Assembly: GCA_002477955.1 (NCBI GenBank)
Contig: DLLE01000052.1
Coordinates: forward strand, 1-64,000
Reading direction: 5' to 3'
DNA: 64,000 nt
DNA from: Treponema sp. UBA7570
GTDB taxonomy: Bacteria > Spirochaetota > Spirochaetia > Treponematales > Treponemataceae
Below, in pieces: positions 8,059 to 17,021 of the stretch. The notes beneath the pieces were generated by a model. That model had not been told where the DNA came from and searched no databases. It saw only the letters and a program-made list of their open reading frames with translations. Numbering within the stretch: the stretch's first letter is position 1; each line of letters opens with the position of its first letter. Position numbers and translations under genes: made by a program.

Positions 8059-8703
8059 ATGGAAGAACTTAGATCAACTGAAATACTCGACAAAGAAATT
8101 GAAGCCGATGCTCGAAAAAAAGCGGACAGAATTGTCGCTAAGGCAGAGAGTGAGGCAAAGTCAATTATTGCAGGCGTTGATGAACGCGTAAAAAAAGCTG
8201 TTGAGGAAAAATTATCCGTATATAAAAACAAACTTTCTCTTTTGGAAAAAAATGCGGATGCATATATTCCTCTCGAAAAAGAAAGGTTCCTTGTTGCTTT
8301 CTACAATGAACAGGTTTGCAAGGCTATGAACGAATATTTTAATTCAATTGGAAAAGAAAAACGCCTGTCTTTGCTCGAAAATAAACTTGAAAAGTGTAAA
8401 TTTGCGTTAGAAAATAAAAAAATTACTGTCAGTTATTTTGGCGGTCTTGAAGAGGCAGATGCTAGAAAAGTTGTAGAAAAAGCATTTGCAAAAAATATTA
8501 CAGGATATGAAGCAATTCAGTTTGAAAAAAGTGGAGAAGAATCTGTAAAAGGAAATGAAATCCACGAAGGAATGATTCTTAAAAGCGATGAAAAAAATTC
8601 CGTGATTGTTCGTCTTACAATAGATGAGCTTGTGCGCGAATTAAAAGATAAATATTCATACGAACTCTCATCAACATTGTTCGGAGGAAGGCTCCCGGAA
8701 TGA
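8059..8703 (+). CDS. atpE: V-type ATPase subunit E
   Basis: A 214-residue peripheral-stalk subunit. The N-terminal half is an Ala/Glu/Lys-rich helix ([19 protein letters not shown]) and the C-terminal half is a compact domain with [23 protein letters not shown], the usual C-terminal E motif with a late STLFGG. It should pair with the 103-residue stalk protein. Its stop overlaps the ATG of subunit A in an ATGA arrangement, showing coupling. Confidence 0.88.
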   Translation: MEELRSTEILDKEIEADARKKADRIVAKAESEAKSIIAGVDERVKKAVEEKLSVYKNKLSLLEKNADAYIPLEKERFLVAFYNEQVCKAMNEYFNSIGKEKRLSLLENKLEKCKFALENKKITVSYFGGLEEADARKVVEKAFAKNITGYEAIQFEKSGEESVKGNEIHEGMILKSDEKNSVIVRLTIDELVRELKDKYSYELSSTLFGGRLPE

Positions 8704-10463
8704 TAAAAGGAAAAATAACTAGAATTTCAGGACCGATTGTTTATGCTGAAGGCCTTGAAGGTTGCGGTCTTTATGATGTTGTTGATGTTGGCGAAAAGAA
8801 AATAATCGGCGAAATCATTCGTCAGAATAAAGGCATTGCCACAATTCAGGTTTACGAAGACGATACTGGAATGAAGATTGGAGAAGATGTTGTTTCTAAC
8901 GAACGGCCTCTTTCCTTAAAACTTGGTCCTGGACTTGTCGGAACAATTTATGATGGAATTCAGCGTCCTCTCGAAGCTATGTACAAAGAATCTGGAGCAT
9001 TTTTGATTCCAGGACAGAGAAGCGAGCCGATTGACGCAAATAAAATTTGGCATTTTGATGCCTGCGAATGTGTAAAAGAAGGAACTCCGATAAAACCTGG
9101 TTTTGTGCTTGGAACTGTACAAGAAACTCAGTCGATTTTACATAAAATTATGGTTCCACCGCAGGTTCGCGGACGTGTTCTTGTTTCTTTTAAGGGAAGC
9201 GGAGATTATACTGTCGACGACGTTATTGCTAAAACTGAACTCGATGAAGAAATTCGTTTGAGCCATTACTGGTCTTTAAGAACTCCTCGTCCTTTTGCAA
9301 AAAAATTGACTGTAAGCCAGCCTTTGGTTACAGGCCAGCGCGTAATTGATGTTTTCTTTCCGCTTTCAAAAGGAGGCACAGCTGCAATTCCTGGTGGATT
9401 TGGTACAGGAAAAACAATGACGCAGCACGCAATCGCAAAATGGTGCGATGCGGATTTAATCGTTTATATCGGTTGTGGAGAGCGCGGAAACGAAATGACC
9501 GACGTTCTTACAGAATTTCCTAGCTTGATCGACCCTAGAACCGGCCGCTCGCTTATGGAAAGAACGATTCTTATTGCAAATACTTCAAATATGCCGGTTG
9601 CTGCCAGGGAAGTTTCTCTTTATGCGGGAATTACTCTTGCCGAGTATTACCGCGACATGGGAATGCACGTTGCAATAATGGCAGATTCAACTTCGCGCTG
9701 GGCAGAAGCCTTGCGTGAACTTTCTGGCCGTATGGAAGAAATGCCTGCTGAGGAAGGTTTTCCTGCTTATCTTCCGAGCCGGCTTGCTTCGTTTTATGAA
9801 CGGGCTGGCCGCGTAGATGCCCTTTGCGGACAGGAAGGTTCTGTTTCTGTAATCGGCGCAGTTTCGCCTCCAGGAGGAGATTTTTCTGAGCCTGTAACAC
9901 AGCACACAAAGCGTTTTATCCGCTGTTTCTGGGCTTTGGACAGAGAACTTGCAAATTCCCGGCACTATCCTGCGATTGGCTGGATTGATTCTTATTCTGA
10001 ATATGCTGACGAAGTAAAAGAATGGTGGGATAATCTTGATCCGCGCTGGGCAAAGGTTAGGCTTGAAGCGCTTGAACTTCTTAAAAAAGAGCAAAAACTT
10101 CAATCTATTGTTCGTTTGATTGGACCAGATGCCTTGCCTGACTATGAGCGCATTGTTCTTATCGTTGCGGACATGATTAAAAACGGATTTTTGCAGCAGA
10201 ATGCTTTTGACGCGATTGACGTTTATTCTGTTCCTGAAAAGCAGATTCAGATTTTGCTTTTGATGATGGAATTTTACAACCGTGGCGCAGCCGTAATAAA
10301 AGCCGGTGCTCCGCTGTCTAAGGTGAACGCTCTTCCTGTTAAGGAAGAAATTGTCCGCCTGAAGACAACTGTTCCAAACGATAAGCTCGAAATGATAAAA
10401 GAAACGGAAAGCCGTTTTGAACAGCAGATGGGCGGACTTGAACGGATGTACTCAAAAGTTTAA
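8700..10463 (+). CDS. atpA: V-type ATPase catalytic subunit A
   Basis: The 587-residue catalytic subunit that binds and hydrolyses or makes ATP. The P-loop GGFGTGKT is near residue 232, GCGERGNEM carries the catalytic Glu, and [20 protein letters not shown] is a hallmark. The non-homologous region of A subunits (about 110-190) is present. Length is normal. The start overlaps the subunit E stop. A family A repeat of about 90 bases sits between this gene and atpB, breaking the otherwise tight spacing of the operon. Confidence 0.98.
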   Translation: MIKGKITRISGPIVYAEGLEGCGLYDVVDVGEKKIIGEIIRQNKGIATIQVYEDDTGMKIGEDVVSNERPLSLKLGPGLVGTIYDGIQRPLEAMYKESGAFLIPGQRSEPIDANKIWHFDACECVKEGTPIKPGFVLGTVQETQSILHKIMVPPQVRGRVLVSFKGSGDYTVDDVIAKTELDEEIRLSHYWSLRTPRPFAKKLTVSQPLVTGQRVIDVFFPLSKGGTAAIPGGFGTGKTMTQHAIAKWCDADLIVYIGCGERGNEMTDVLTEFPSLIDPRTGRSLMERTILIANTSNMPVAAREVSLYAGITLAEYYRDMGMHVAIMADSTSRWAEALRELSGRMEEMPAEEGFPAYLPSRLASFYERAGRVDALCGQEGSVSVIGAVSPPGGDFSEPVTQHTKRFIRCFWALDRELANSRHYPAIGWIDSYSEYADEVKEWWDNLDPRWAKVRLEALELLKKEQKLQSIVRLIGPDALPDYERIVLIVADMIKNGFLQQNAFDAIDVYSVPEKQIQILLLMMEFYNRGAAVIKAGAPLSKVNALPVKEEIVRLKTTVPNDKLEMIKETESRFEQQMGGLERMYSKV

Positions 10464-10473
10464 GGACGACTTC

Positions 10474-10556
10474 CAGGGGTGTTGCGGGGAAGTTCCCCGC
10501 AGAGTGGGGTGTGTGAGCAACGAAGTGCGAACCTAGGGGAGAGACTTCTCCCCTCA
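10474..10556. repeat. family A repeat inside the V-ATPase operon
   Basis: Two strong hairpins lie between atpA and atpB: GCGGGGAA/TTCCCCGC and GGGGAGA/TCTCCCC. The block CAACGAAGTGCG and the following TAGGGGA...CCCCT match the copy at the start of the window. Transcribed as part of the operon, it could act as an RNA-stability or attenuation element, but no T run follows. Confidence 0.6.
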
Positions 10557-10597
10557 AAATTGAAAAACTTTGGTTGCTTTTAAAATTTGGAGAAAAA

Positions 10598-11980
10598 ATG
10601 AAAGGCGTAGAATATAAAGGTCTGAATTCGGTTGACGGTCCGATTGTTGTTGTAAAACGCAGCGAAAATATTTTTTATAACGAAATCGTTTATATTCGTG
10701 ACCGCAATGGCGACAAAAAAACTGGCCGTGTAATTGATTTGAACGAAGATACTGCAATTGTACAGATTTTCGGAACAACGACTGGTTTGGATTTGAACGA
10801 AACTTCGGTTGAATTTTTGGACGAACCGATGGAACTTCGTGTTGGCGAAGGGCTTTTGGGACGTATTTTTAATGGTCTTGGAGAGCCGATTGACGGACTT
10901 CCGCCGATTGTTTCTTCTGAAAAAGTTGATGTAAACGGAATGCCGATGAATCCGTTTGCTCGCGTTTATCCAAGGGATTTTATTCAGACAGGAATTTCTT
11001 CGATTGACGGCATGAACACTTTGATTCGCGGTCAGAAACTTCCGATTTTTTCTGGAAATGGACTTCCTCATAACAGGCTTGCGGCTCAGATTATTCGTCA
11101 GGCAAAAATCCGCAATTCTGACGAGCAGTTTGTAATGGTCTTTGCGGGAATGGGAATTAAATACGATCAGGCGCAGTTCTTTATAAATTCGTTTGAGGAA
11201 AGCGGTGTTCTTTCAAAGGTTGTTATGTTCCAGTCTTTGGCAGACGCTCCTTCGATTGAACGAATTATTACGCCTCGATGTGCTCTTACTGCTGCCGAAT
11301 ATCTGGCATTTAAAAAGGGAATGCATGTTCTTGTCGTAATGACTGATATGACGAACTACTGCGAAGCTTTGCGCGAAATTTCTACAACTCGCGGTGAAGT
11401 TCCTGGAAGAAAAGGTTATCCTGGCTATCTTTATTCTGACCTTGCAGAACTTTATGAACGTGCCGGAAAAATAAAGGGTTCAAACGGTTCTATTACCCAG
11501 ATTCCGATTTTGACTATGCCGAACGATGACATTTCGCATCCAATTCCTGACTTGACCGGATACATTACTGAGGGGCAGATTGTTTTGAGCCGTGAATTGA
11601 GTCAGAGCGGTGTTTATCCGCCAGTCAGCGCCTTGCCAAGTTTGAGCCGGCTTATGAAAGACGGTATTGGCGACGGAATGACACGGGAAGACCATGCTAG
11701 TGTTTCGAGCCAGCTGTTTGCATCTTATTCAAAAGTAAAGTCAATCCGTTCTCTTGCAGCGATTATTGGCGAAGAGGAATTGAGCAGCGTTGACAAGCAG
11801 TATTTGGCGTTTGGAGATGCGATTGAAAGCCAGTTCTTCTCTCAGGGCGAATACGAAAACCGCTCTATTGAAGAAACTCTTGATTTGGGCTGGAAACTTT
11901 TAAAATTGCTTCCACAGAACGAACTTTATAGAATTAAACCGGAATTTATTGAAAAATATCTTCCAAAAGATGAAGAGTAG
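10598..11980 (+). CDS. atpB: V-type ATPase subunit B
   Basis: The 460-residue non-catalytic nucleotide-binding partner of subunit A. It contains [19 protein letters not shown], the degenerate P-loop region [15 protein letters not shown], and [23 protein letters not shown]. The open frame extends upstream to a TTG at 10574, but the ATG at 10598 is preferred because TTGGAG lies 6 bases before it and MKGVEYKGL matches the usual N terminus. The stop is 5 bases before atpD. Confidence 0.96.
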   Translation: MKGVEYKGLNSVDGPIVVVKRSENIFYNEIVYIRDRNGDKKTGRVIDLNEDTAIVQIFGTTTGLDLNETSVEFLDEPMELRVGEGLLGRIFNGLGEPIDGLPPIVSSEKVDVNGMPMNPFARVYPRDFIQTGISSIDGMNTLIRGQKLPIFSGNGLPHNRLAAQIIRQAKIRNSDEQFVMVFAGMGIKYDQAQFFINSFEESGVLSKVVMFQSLADAPSIERIITPRCALTAAEYLAFKKGMHVLVVMTDMTNYCEALREISTTRGEVPGRKGYPGYLYSDLAELYERAGKIKGSNGSITQIPILTMPNDDISHPIPDLTGYITEGQIVLSRELSQSGVYPPVSALPSLSRLMKDGIGDGMTREDHASVSSQLFASYSKVKSIRSLAAIIGEEELSSVDKQYLAFGDAIESQFFSQGEYENRSIEETLDLGWKLLKLLPQNELYRIKPEFIEKYLPKDEE

Positions 11981-11985
11981 AACTG

Positions 11986-12603
11986 ATGGCAAAGTTAAAT
12001 GTCGCACCGACAAAATCTAATCTTCTCGCAATAAAAGAGCAGCTAGCTTCCGCTCAAAACGGTTATGAGCTGCTCGAGCAAAAGCGTGAAATTCTGGTAA
12101 TGGAACTTATGCACATGGTTGAACGCGTAAAACTTCTTGAATCGCAAATTGATAAAGAGTATGCAAAAGCTTATCCTGCATTAAAGAATATGCTTAAGAC
12201 AGTAGGCGGCGACCGTGTAGAGCGGATTGCCCACGCTGTAAAGTATGATTTTAAAATGAAGGACAAGACAATTACTGCTGGTGGAATGAGCTTTAATTCG
12301 ATTGAAGTTGAGCTTCCAAAGCAGCAGTTATTCTATTCTTTTATGGAATCATTTGCAGACAGCGATAAAGTTATGGTAGAATTCTTTAACTTGTTAAAGT
12401 TGCTTACAAATATGGCGAGCATTCGCACGGTCGCATGGCGGCTTGCAGGCGAAGTAAAGAAAACTCAGCGGCGTGTAAATGCCTTGGACAAGATGGTTAT
12501 TCCTCAGACGAAGGATACAAAGATTTATATCGAAAGTGTTCTTGAAGAGCGTGAGCGCGAAAATACTTTCGTTTTAAAATCTTTGAAAAACAGGAAGTCA
12601 TAA
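11986..12603 (+). CDS. atpD: V-type ATPase subunit D
   Basis: The 205-residue central rotor shaft. It starts with the family block LNVAPTKSNLLAIKEQLA, has long coiled-coil helices at each end, and contains RRVNALDKMVIPQTKDTKIYIES, the diagnostic D-subunit motif near residue 165. Length is normal. The stop overlaps the ATG of the following stress-protein gene (TAATG), so the two are coupled. Confidence 0.95.
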   Translation: MAKLNVAPTKSNLLAIKEQLASAQNGYELLEQKREILVMELMHMVERVKLLESQIDKEYAKAYPALKNMLKTVGGDRVERIAHAVKYDFKMKDKTITAGGMSFNSIEVELPKQQLFYSFMESFADSDKVMVEFFNLLKLLTNMASIRTVAWRLAGEVKKTQRRVNALDKMVIPQTKDTKIYIESVLEERERENTFVLKSLKNRKS

Positions 12604-13106
12604 TGATAAAACCTTTATTTCAAAAAATTGTAGTTGCTATTAACGGTTCAGACCAGTCGCTTCATGCGGCTATGTATGCGATTCTCCTTGCAAAGCAGTA
12701 TAAATGTTCTCTAAAAGCAGTTTATGTCGTTGATACTGCGGCTCTCAAATTCCTGAGCATGAGCAAATTCTTCCTTAAAACCGAAAGTCAAAAGTATGAA
12801 GAAAATCTTCTTGATGACGGAAAAAAATATCTTGAGCAAATTGTTACTTTTGCAAAAATCAAAGGTGTAAAAGTCGAAACTGAACTTAGAAAGGGAAGCC
12901 CATGGTCAGAAATTCTGCATGCAGCGGACGATTTTGATGCCGACCTTATTTTGCTTGGCGGAAAAGAACATTCGGCTTCATCGCTTTCGAGCGAAGTTGC
13001 ACGCGACAGGGCAAGTTCAACAAATATGGACATTATTGGCAGCGCAAGATGCAATGTTCTTGTTGTTCGCCAGAAAGATATTGAAAAACTTTTTAAAATC
13101 GGCTGA
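12603..13106 (+). CDS. universal stress protein, UspA family
   Basis: A 167-residue single Usp domain. It opens with the first strand KIVVAINGSDQSLHAAMYA and ends with the alternating pattern of DADLILLGGK and ARCNVLVV. The glycine motif that binds ATP in some Usp proteins is only partly kept, with a longer insertion between LLGGK and IGSARCNV. It is co-transcribed with the V-ATPase and translationally coupled to subunit D. A role in energy stress is suggested by context only. A terminator follows directly. Confidence 0.85.
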   Translation: MIKPLFQKIVVAINGSDQSLHAAMYAILLAKQYKCSLKAVYVVDTAALKFLSMSKFFLKTESQKYEENLLDDGKKYLEQIVTFAKIKGVKVETELRKGSPWSEILHAADDFDADLILLGGKEHSASSLSSEVARDRASSTNMDIIGSARCNVLVVRQKDIEKLFKIG

Positions 13107-13117
13107 TAAAATTTGAT

Positions 13118-13142
13118 CCGGCTGTATTAGCCGGGGCTTTTT
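13118..13142 (+). terminator. V-ATPase operon terminator
   Basis: CCGGCT (13118-13123) pairs with AGCCGG (13129-13134) around GTATT, followed by GGC and TTTTT at 13138-13142. Confidence 0.75.
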
Positions 13143-13177
13143 GCGAAAATACAATTTGTATTTAGACTGGAGAATTT

Positions 13178-13909
13178 ATGTTTTATTATGGTGGGTTAGA
13201 TTTAACATACCTTGTTTTTGCTGTTCCAGCTCTGCTTTTGGGACTTTGGGCGCAATCTGCCGTAAAAATCCGTTTTTCAAAATACGACAAAATTCTGACA
13301 AAAAAAGGCATAACTGGAGCGCAGGCGGCTGCAATTTTGCTTAAGGCAAATGGAATTACAGACGTAAAGATTGCCCGTATAAAAGGTTCTCTTACCGATA
13401 ATTATAATCCGACAGATAAAATTTTGAGCTTGAGCGAGGCGACTTATTCGAGTGCGTCGGTTGCTGCCGTTGGAGTGGCTGCTCACGAAACCGGACACGC
13501 AATTCAGCATAATACCGGTTATTTTCCTCTTGCTTTTAGGCGATTGCTTGTTCCTGTTGCAAATTTGGGGTCTGCGCTTGGTCCTGTTCTTGCGCTTGCT
13601 GGTCTTGGCTTCGGCTATTCTGCACAAGTTGAGTCTTATATGCCTTTTTTCCAAATGATTACGAATATCGGACTTTTGCTTTTTGCCTGCGCAACTCTTT
13701 TTTATATTGTTACTCTTCCTGTTGAGTTTAATGCTTCTTGGAGAGCACTGAAAATTTTAAAAGGTGCTGGAGTTTTTACTGACAAGGAAGAACTTTCTGG
13801 CGCACGCGAAGTTTTGTGGGCAGCGGCAATGACATACGTTGCAAGCGCGCTTGGAGCAATTGGAAATTTTGTAAGGCTTTTGCTTTTGACACAAAAACGC
13901 CGCCGTTAG
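13178..13909 (+). CDS. membrane zinc metallopeptidase, YugP family
   Basis: A 243-residue membrane protein of the Zn_peptidase_2 family. The zinc motif HETGH lies in VAAHETGHAIQHNTGY near residue 105. Hydrophobic segments occur at about 8-28, 120-150, 155-185 and 210-235. The conserved N-terminal part includes ILLKANGITDVKIARIKGSLTDNYNP. Substrate unknown; this is a constitutive-looking housekeeping gene in many bacteria. A TGGAGAA site precedes the ATG. It follows the V-ATPase terminator and precedes the biotin promoter, so it appears monocistronic. Confidence 0.87.
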   Translation: MFYYGGLDLTYLVFAVPALLLGLWAQSAVKIRFSKYDKILTKKGITGAQAAAILLKANGITDVKIARIKGSLTDNYNPTDKILSLSEATYSSASVAAVGVAAHETGHAIQHNTGYFPLAFRRLLVPVANLGSALGPVLALAGLGFGYSAQVESYMPFFQMITNIGLLLFACATLFYIVTLPVEFNASWRALKILKGAGVFTDKEELSGAREVLWAAAMTYVASALGAIGNFVRLLLLTQKRRR

Positions 13910-13923
13910 ACCTTTTCTTTAAG

Positions 13924-13951
13924 TTGACAATTCTTTGTTTTTTTGTAAAAT
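13924..13951 (+). promoter_or_regulatory. bioY promoter
   Basis: TTGACA at 13924-13929, 16-base spacer, TAAAAT at 13946-13951. The -10 box and predicted start overlap the BirA-type palindrome described next. Confidence 0.75.
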
Positions 13952-13986
13952 GTAAACCATATTTTTAAATAAAGAGGTTTACATTT
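13948..13986. promoter_or_regulatory. BirA-type operator upstream of bioY
   Basis: Perfect 11-base inverted repeat: AAATGTAAACC (13948-13958) and GGTTTACATTT (13976-13986), 17 bases apart. It matches the known BirA box pattern TTGTAAACC-N14-16-GGTTTACAA closely, with a slightly longer spacer, and overlaps the -10 box and the ribosome site. It predicts repression of biotin uptake when biotin is plentiful. The birA gene itself is not in the window. Confidence 0.85.
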
Positions 13987-13989
13987 AAA

Positions 13990-14589
13990 ATGAATAAATC
14001 AATTCTTCGTTCTGCAATTGTTGCTTTTTTTGCGGCAATTATCTGCGCTTCAAGTTTTTTTAGAATTCCAATTCCAGGAATTGCAAGTGGCATTGTAATT
14101 CAAAATGCGCTTTGTGTTATGACCGCTGTTCTTTTGGGCGGACTTTTGGGCGCTGCTCCGACCGCGCTTTTTTTTGCAGTCGGTGTTATCGGCCTGCCTG
14201 TTTTTTCTGGCGGTCAAGGCGGTTTTCAGGTTTTGATGAATATTAACGGTGGCTTTCGCATCGGCTGGGTTATCGGAGCGCTTGTAGCTGGTATGATTTC
14301 TGGCCGTCCGTCAGTTATAGAAAAGCATATCACCGTAAAAGGCATAATCCGCCTTTCTTTGGCAGTTTTTATTGGCATGCTTGTTCTTTATCTTCCTGAA
14401 GTTTTCTATGTAATAGCTTTTAAAAACTCAGAACTTGGAGTTTTGGGTGCTGTAAAACTTTTTTTTGCGGCTTTTTTTGCTCCTTTTTTGGCGGTTGATT
14501 TTGTTAAAGCAATTTTTGTAATCTTGATTTCGTTAAAACTTCGTCCGGTTGTTGCAATGTATCTTTACGAGCCGGAAAAAGATGAATAA
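13990..14589 (+). CDS. bioY: biotin ECF transporter S component BioY
   Basis: A 199-residue membrane protein with about six hydrophobic helices. Typical BioY blocks are IPIPGIASGIVIQNALCVM near residue 25, PVFSGGQGGFQVL and GGFRIGWVIGALVAG. It binds biotin for the ECF ABC transporter encoded by the next two genes. The BirA-type operator upstream supports biotin as substrate. Its stop overlaps the ATPase start by 8 bases, indicating coupling. Confidence 0.93.
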   Translation: MNKSILRSAIVAFFAAIICASSFFRIPIPGIASGIVIQNALCVMTAVLLGGLLGAAPTALFFAVGVIGLPVFSGGQGGFQVLMNINGGFRIGWVIGALVAGMISGRPSVIEKHITVKGIIRLSLAVFIGMLVLYLPEVFYVIAFKNSELGVLGAVKLFFAAFFAPFLAVDFVKAIFVILISLKLRPVVAMYLYEPEKDE

Positions 14590-15304
14590 AATCGTAATCG
14601 ACAGCATCACGAAAATTTACGCGACTTCTGAGGGCAATAAAACCGCCTTGAACAATGTTTCTTTTCAGATTGATGAAGGTTCGGTTACTGTGATTGGCGG
14701 AGAAAACGGCTCAGGAAAAAGTGTCCTTATGAACATTATCGCCGGGCTTGAAAAGCCGACTTCCGGAAAAATTTATTCTTTTGCAAAAGCTGGACTTGTT
14801 TTTCAGGAAGCGGATACTCAAATTTTGGGCGAAACTCCGCGCGAAGATATTTCTTTTGGTCCAAAAAATCAAAAAAAATCAAAAATCCAGGTTGAGCAAG
14901 CTGTAGAAAATTCTCTTGAGCAGGTCGGCCTTACAAAAAAAGCAGATTATCCTGCAAGATTTTTGTCTGGTGGAGAAAAACGCCGGCTTGCTGTTGCCTG
15001 CATGCTTGCAATGGAGCTTCCGGTCATTATTTTTGACGAGCCCTATGCAAACCTCGATTATGGCGGTGTAAAGCAGGTAAATGCTCTTGTAAAACGTCTT
15101 CACGAACAGAAAAAAACAGTGATTATTTTGACACACGAACTTGAAAAATGTCTTGGCTTAGCAGATAAGTTTGTGGTTTTGTTCCGAGGCGATAAAGTTT
15201 TTGATGGAACTGCGCGCGAAGGGCTTTTGCAAAAACTTGAGCAGTGGAATATACGCAACCCGCTCAACGCTTATTCAAAATTGGAAGATTTAGTCTGGCT
15301 GTAA
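14582..15304 (+). CDS. bioM: ECF transporter ATPase (BioM/EcfA type)
   Basis: A 240-residue ABC ATPase powering biotin uptake. Walker A is GGENGSGKS, the signature is LSGGEKRRLAVA, Walker B is LPVIIFDEPYANLD and the switch His is in VIILTHELEKCL. The open frame extends to 14549, but the ATG at 14582 is chosen because MNKIVIDSITKIY begins the usual first strand. Only one ATPase gene is present, as in BioMNY systems, so a homodimer is likely. Confidence 0.92.
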   Translation: MNKIVIDSITKIYATSEGNKTALNNVSFQIDEGSVTVIGGENGSGKSVLMNIIAGLEKPTSGKIYSFAKAGLVFQEADTQILGETPREDISFGPKNQKKSKIQVEQAVENSLEQVGLTKKADYPARFLSGGEKRRLAVACMLAMELPVIIFDEPYANLDYGGVKQVNALVKRLHEQKKTVIILTHELEKCLGLADKFVVLFRGDKVFDGTAREGLLQKLEQWNIRNPLNAYSKLEDLVWL

Positions 15305-15308
15305 AAAA

Positions 15309-15989
15309 ATGAATCAGAATTGTTACGCGTTTAGTTACAAATCCGGAAAAAGTTTTTTTCACAAGCTGCCTTCCTGGATAAAAATACTTTTTATTCCTCT
15401 TTTTAACATTGCGATTTTTTCGTTGAGCTGGAAATTTGCCGTTTTTTTTGTATTTGCCCAAGCCCTGCTTTTTTTATGCCTTCATTTTTCTCTAAAAGAA
15501 CAGGTTTTCGACTTAACGCCTGTCTTGTGGTACGGAATTTTTTTATATCTTATAAATATTCTTTCCAACACTTATTTGAATTTTGCCGAATATGGAATTA
15601 TAAAAAGTTTTGTTCAGGCAGTCAAAAATTGCATTCATGACGAAAAAACATTTTCTGTCGTTGTAAAATTCTTTGCCTGCAATCAGAGCGCTTCTCTTAT
15701 GTTCAAAACTTCAACTTCTCTTGAACTTCGCGAAGGAATTGAAAAAATTGAACTTTTTATCCGGCGTATTCTTCCATGCAAAAAAGAATCAAAATTTGCC
15801 GCAACAGTTTCTATGTTCATAAATTTTATTCCCGCAGTTTTTAAAATGTGGACTCAGTTAAAAAGGGCATGGTTTGCACGAGGCGGAAAATTAAGCTTAA
15901 AAATGTATTTTGCGCTTCTTCCGGTTCTTTTTAGCCTTGGATTAAAATATTCAATGGACACAGCAAAAGCAATTTTAATCCGCGGATAG
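15309..15989 (+). CDS. bioN: ECF transporter transmembrane component (BioN/EcfT type)
   Basis: A 226-residue membrane protein with about five hydrophobic segments. The coupling motif appears as MWTQLKRAWFARGGK near residue 185, the Ala-Arg-Gly box that docks on the ATPase. It starts 4 bases after the ATPase stop, completing bioY-bioM-bioN. No clear terminator follows; the gap to the tRNA holds a family C repeat. Confidence 0.88.
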   Translation: MNQNCYAFSYKSGKSFFHKLPSWIKILFIPLFNIAIFSLSWKFAVFFVFAQALLFLCLHFSLKEQVFDLTPVLWYGIFLYLINILSNTYLNFAEYGIIKSFVQAVKNCIHDEKTFSVVVKFFACNQSASLMFKTSTSLELREGIEKIELFIRRILPCKKESKFAATVSMFINFIPAVFKMWTQLKRAWFARGGKLSLKMYFALLPVLFSLGLKYSMDTAKAILIRG

Positions 15990-16291
15990 AATTTTACCGG
16001 GCTAAACTCAAAAATTTATTTTTAGCAAAAATATTTGCGGCAATAAACGCAATTGAAGACATCGGTTATTTAAAAATAATTTTAGACAAATTAGCATCCT
16101 GATTTTTCGGACGTCATTTTTTTCTTGCAAAAACATTTTTTTTGTTTGGGAAAGTTTTTCTTAAAAACCGGCTGCTCCGGCTTCGCTTTTCGCTCACTGG
16201 CTAAACGCCAGTTTTGGCCTATGCATCCGGCGTAAGTTTTTTTTGGTTCCCAAATTTTTCTAAAAAAATCACCCGTTGGATTTAAAATAAA
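15990..16291. repeat. gene-free gap holding family C repeat copy 1 (16161-16236)
   Basis: No coding potential seen in this 300-base gap. At 16161-16236 lies a GC-rich element whose ends, TTAAAAACCGGCTGCT and GCATCCGGCGTAAG, match in reverse complement the ends of the element just after leuA (24619-24720). The interiors differ. A run of eight T follows at about 16237. Confidence 0.6.
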
Positions 16292-16320
16292 AAAAACTCA
16301 GTACAATGTACTGAGTTTTT
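16292..16320 (-). terminator. tRNA-Asn terminator
   Basis: Perfect 13-pair stem AAAAACTCAGTAC (16292-16304) with GTACTGAGTTTTT (16308-16320) around AAT. It lies immediately 3' of the tRNA on the minus strand and ends in a T run in that direction. The symmetry would also allow termination from the other side. Confidence 0.8.
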
Positions 16321-16321
16321 A

Positions 16322-16394
16322 CGGCTCCTGCTGGGCTTGAACCAGCGACACACGGATTAACAGTCCGTTGCTCTACCGACTGAGCTAAGGAACC
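16322..16394 (-). tRNA. tRNA-Asn (anticodon GUU)
   Basis: Read on the minus strand, the acceptor GGTTCCT pairs with AGGAGCC (one G-U), the D arm is GCTC...GAGC, the anticodon stem-loop is ACGGA-CTGTTAA-TCCGT with anticodon GUU, and the T arm is GCTGG-TTCAAGC-CCAGC. The discriminator is G and no CCA is encoded. The total is 73 bases. Confidence 0.96.
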
Positions 16395-16488
16395 AGTTTC
16401 ATTCACTTGAATGTGAATTTATAATATAAAAATTATAAAAATGTGTCAATATATAAAATGCAATTTTTTTTTATTTTTTTGTAAAAAG

Positions 16489-16974
16489 TTATTTAATAAG
16501 CGTCCAGACAAAAATCCAAATAAAACTTATTACGCACAGCATTTTAATTCCTGTTCCGAGCAAAAATCCTATAAACGAGCCAATTGCGGCTTTTAATGCG
16601 TGTGGAATGTCTTCTGGATTTTGAATTAGTTCGCCGATAAATGCTCCTGCAAATGGTGCAATGATTATAAAAATCGGTCCTAAAAACATTGCAAGAAAAA
16701 GACCTATTGTCGCTCCCAAAACAGCTTTTTTGCTTCCGCCAAATTTTTTTGTAAGAAGTGGCTGCAAAATCGAGTCGGCAATCGTTATAATTAAGGCGAT
16801 AATTCCCGTAATCGTAAGAACAGTTACAGAGATGTTAGGAGGCGTGCAAAAATGCGCTGTAAAAAGTCCTGCCCAGGCAAGAGGAACTCCAGACAAAATT
16901 GGAACTACGCATCCAGCAAGTCCTGTCAAAAGAAAAATTCCCGCAAGAATTGAAAGTAAAATGTTTAAGTCCAT
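16489..16974 (-). CDS. DUF456 family membrane protein
   Basis: A 161-residue, very hydrophobic protein with about five membrane segments. It opens LSILAGIFLLTGLAGCVVPILSG and contains KKFGGSKKAVLGATIGLFLAM and FAGAFIGELI, the Gly-rich repeats typical of DUF456. Function is unknown in the family. It is divergent from the folate gene at 17022, with about 47 bases between the starts. Confidence 0.8.
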   Translation of the reverse strand: MDLNILLSILAGIFLLTGLAGCVVPILSGVPLAWAGLFTAHFCTPPNISVTVLTITGIIALIITIADSILQPLLTKKFGGSKKAVLGATIGLFLAMFLGPIFIIIAPFAGAFIGELIQNPEDIPHALKAAIGSFIGFLLGTGIKMLCVISFIWIFVWTLIK

Positions 16975-17021
16975 AATCTTATTTTATGATATAATCAGTC
17001 TGAAAACAATTGAGGAAAGTT

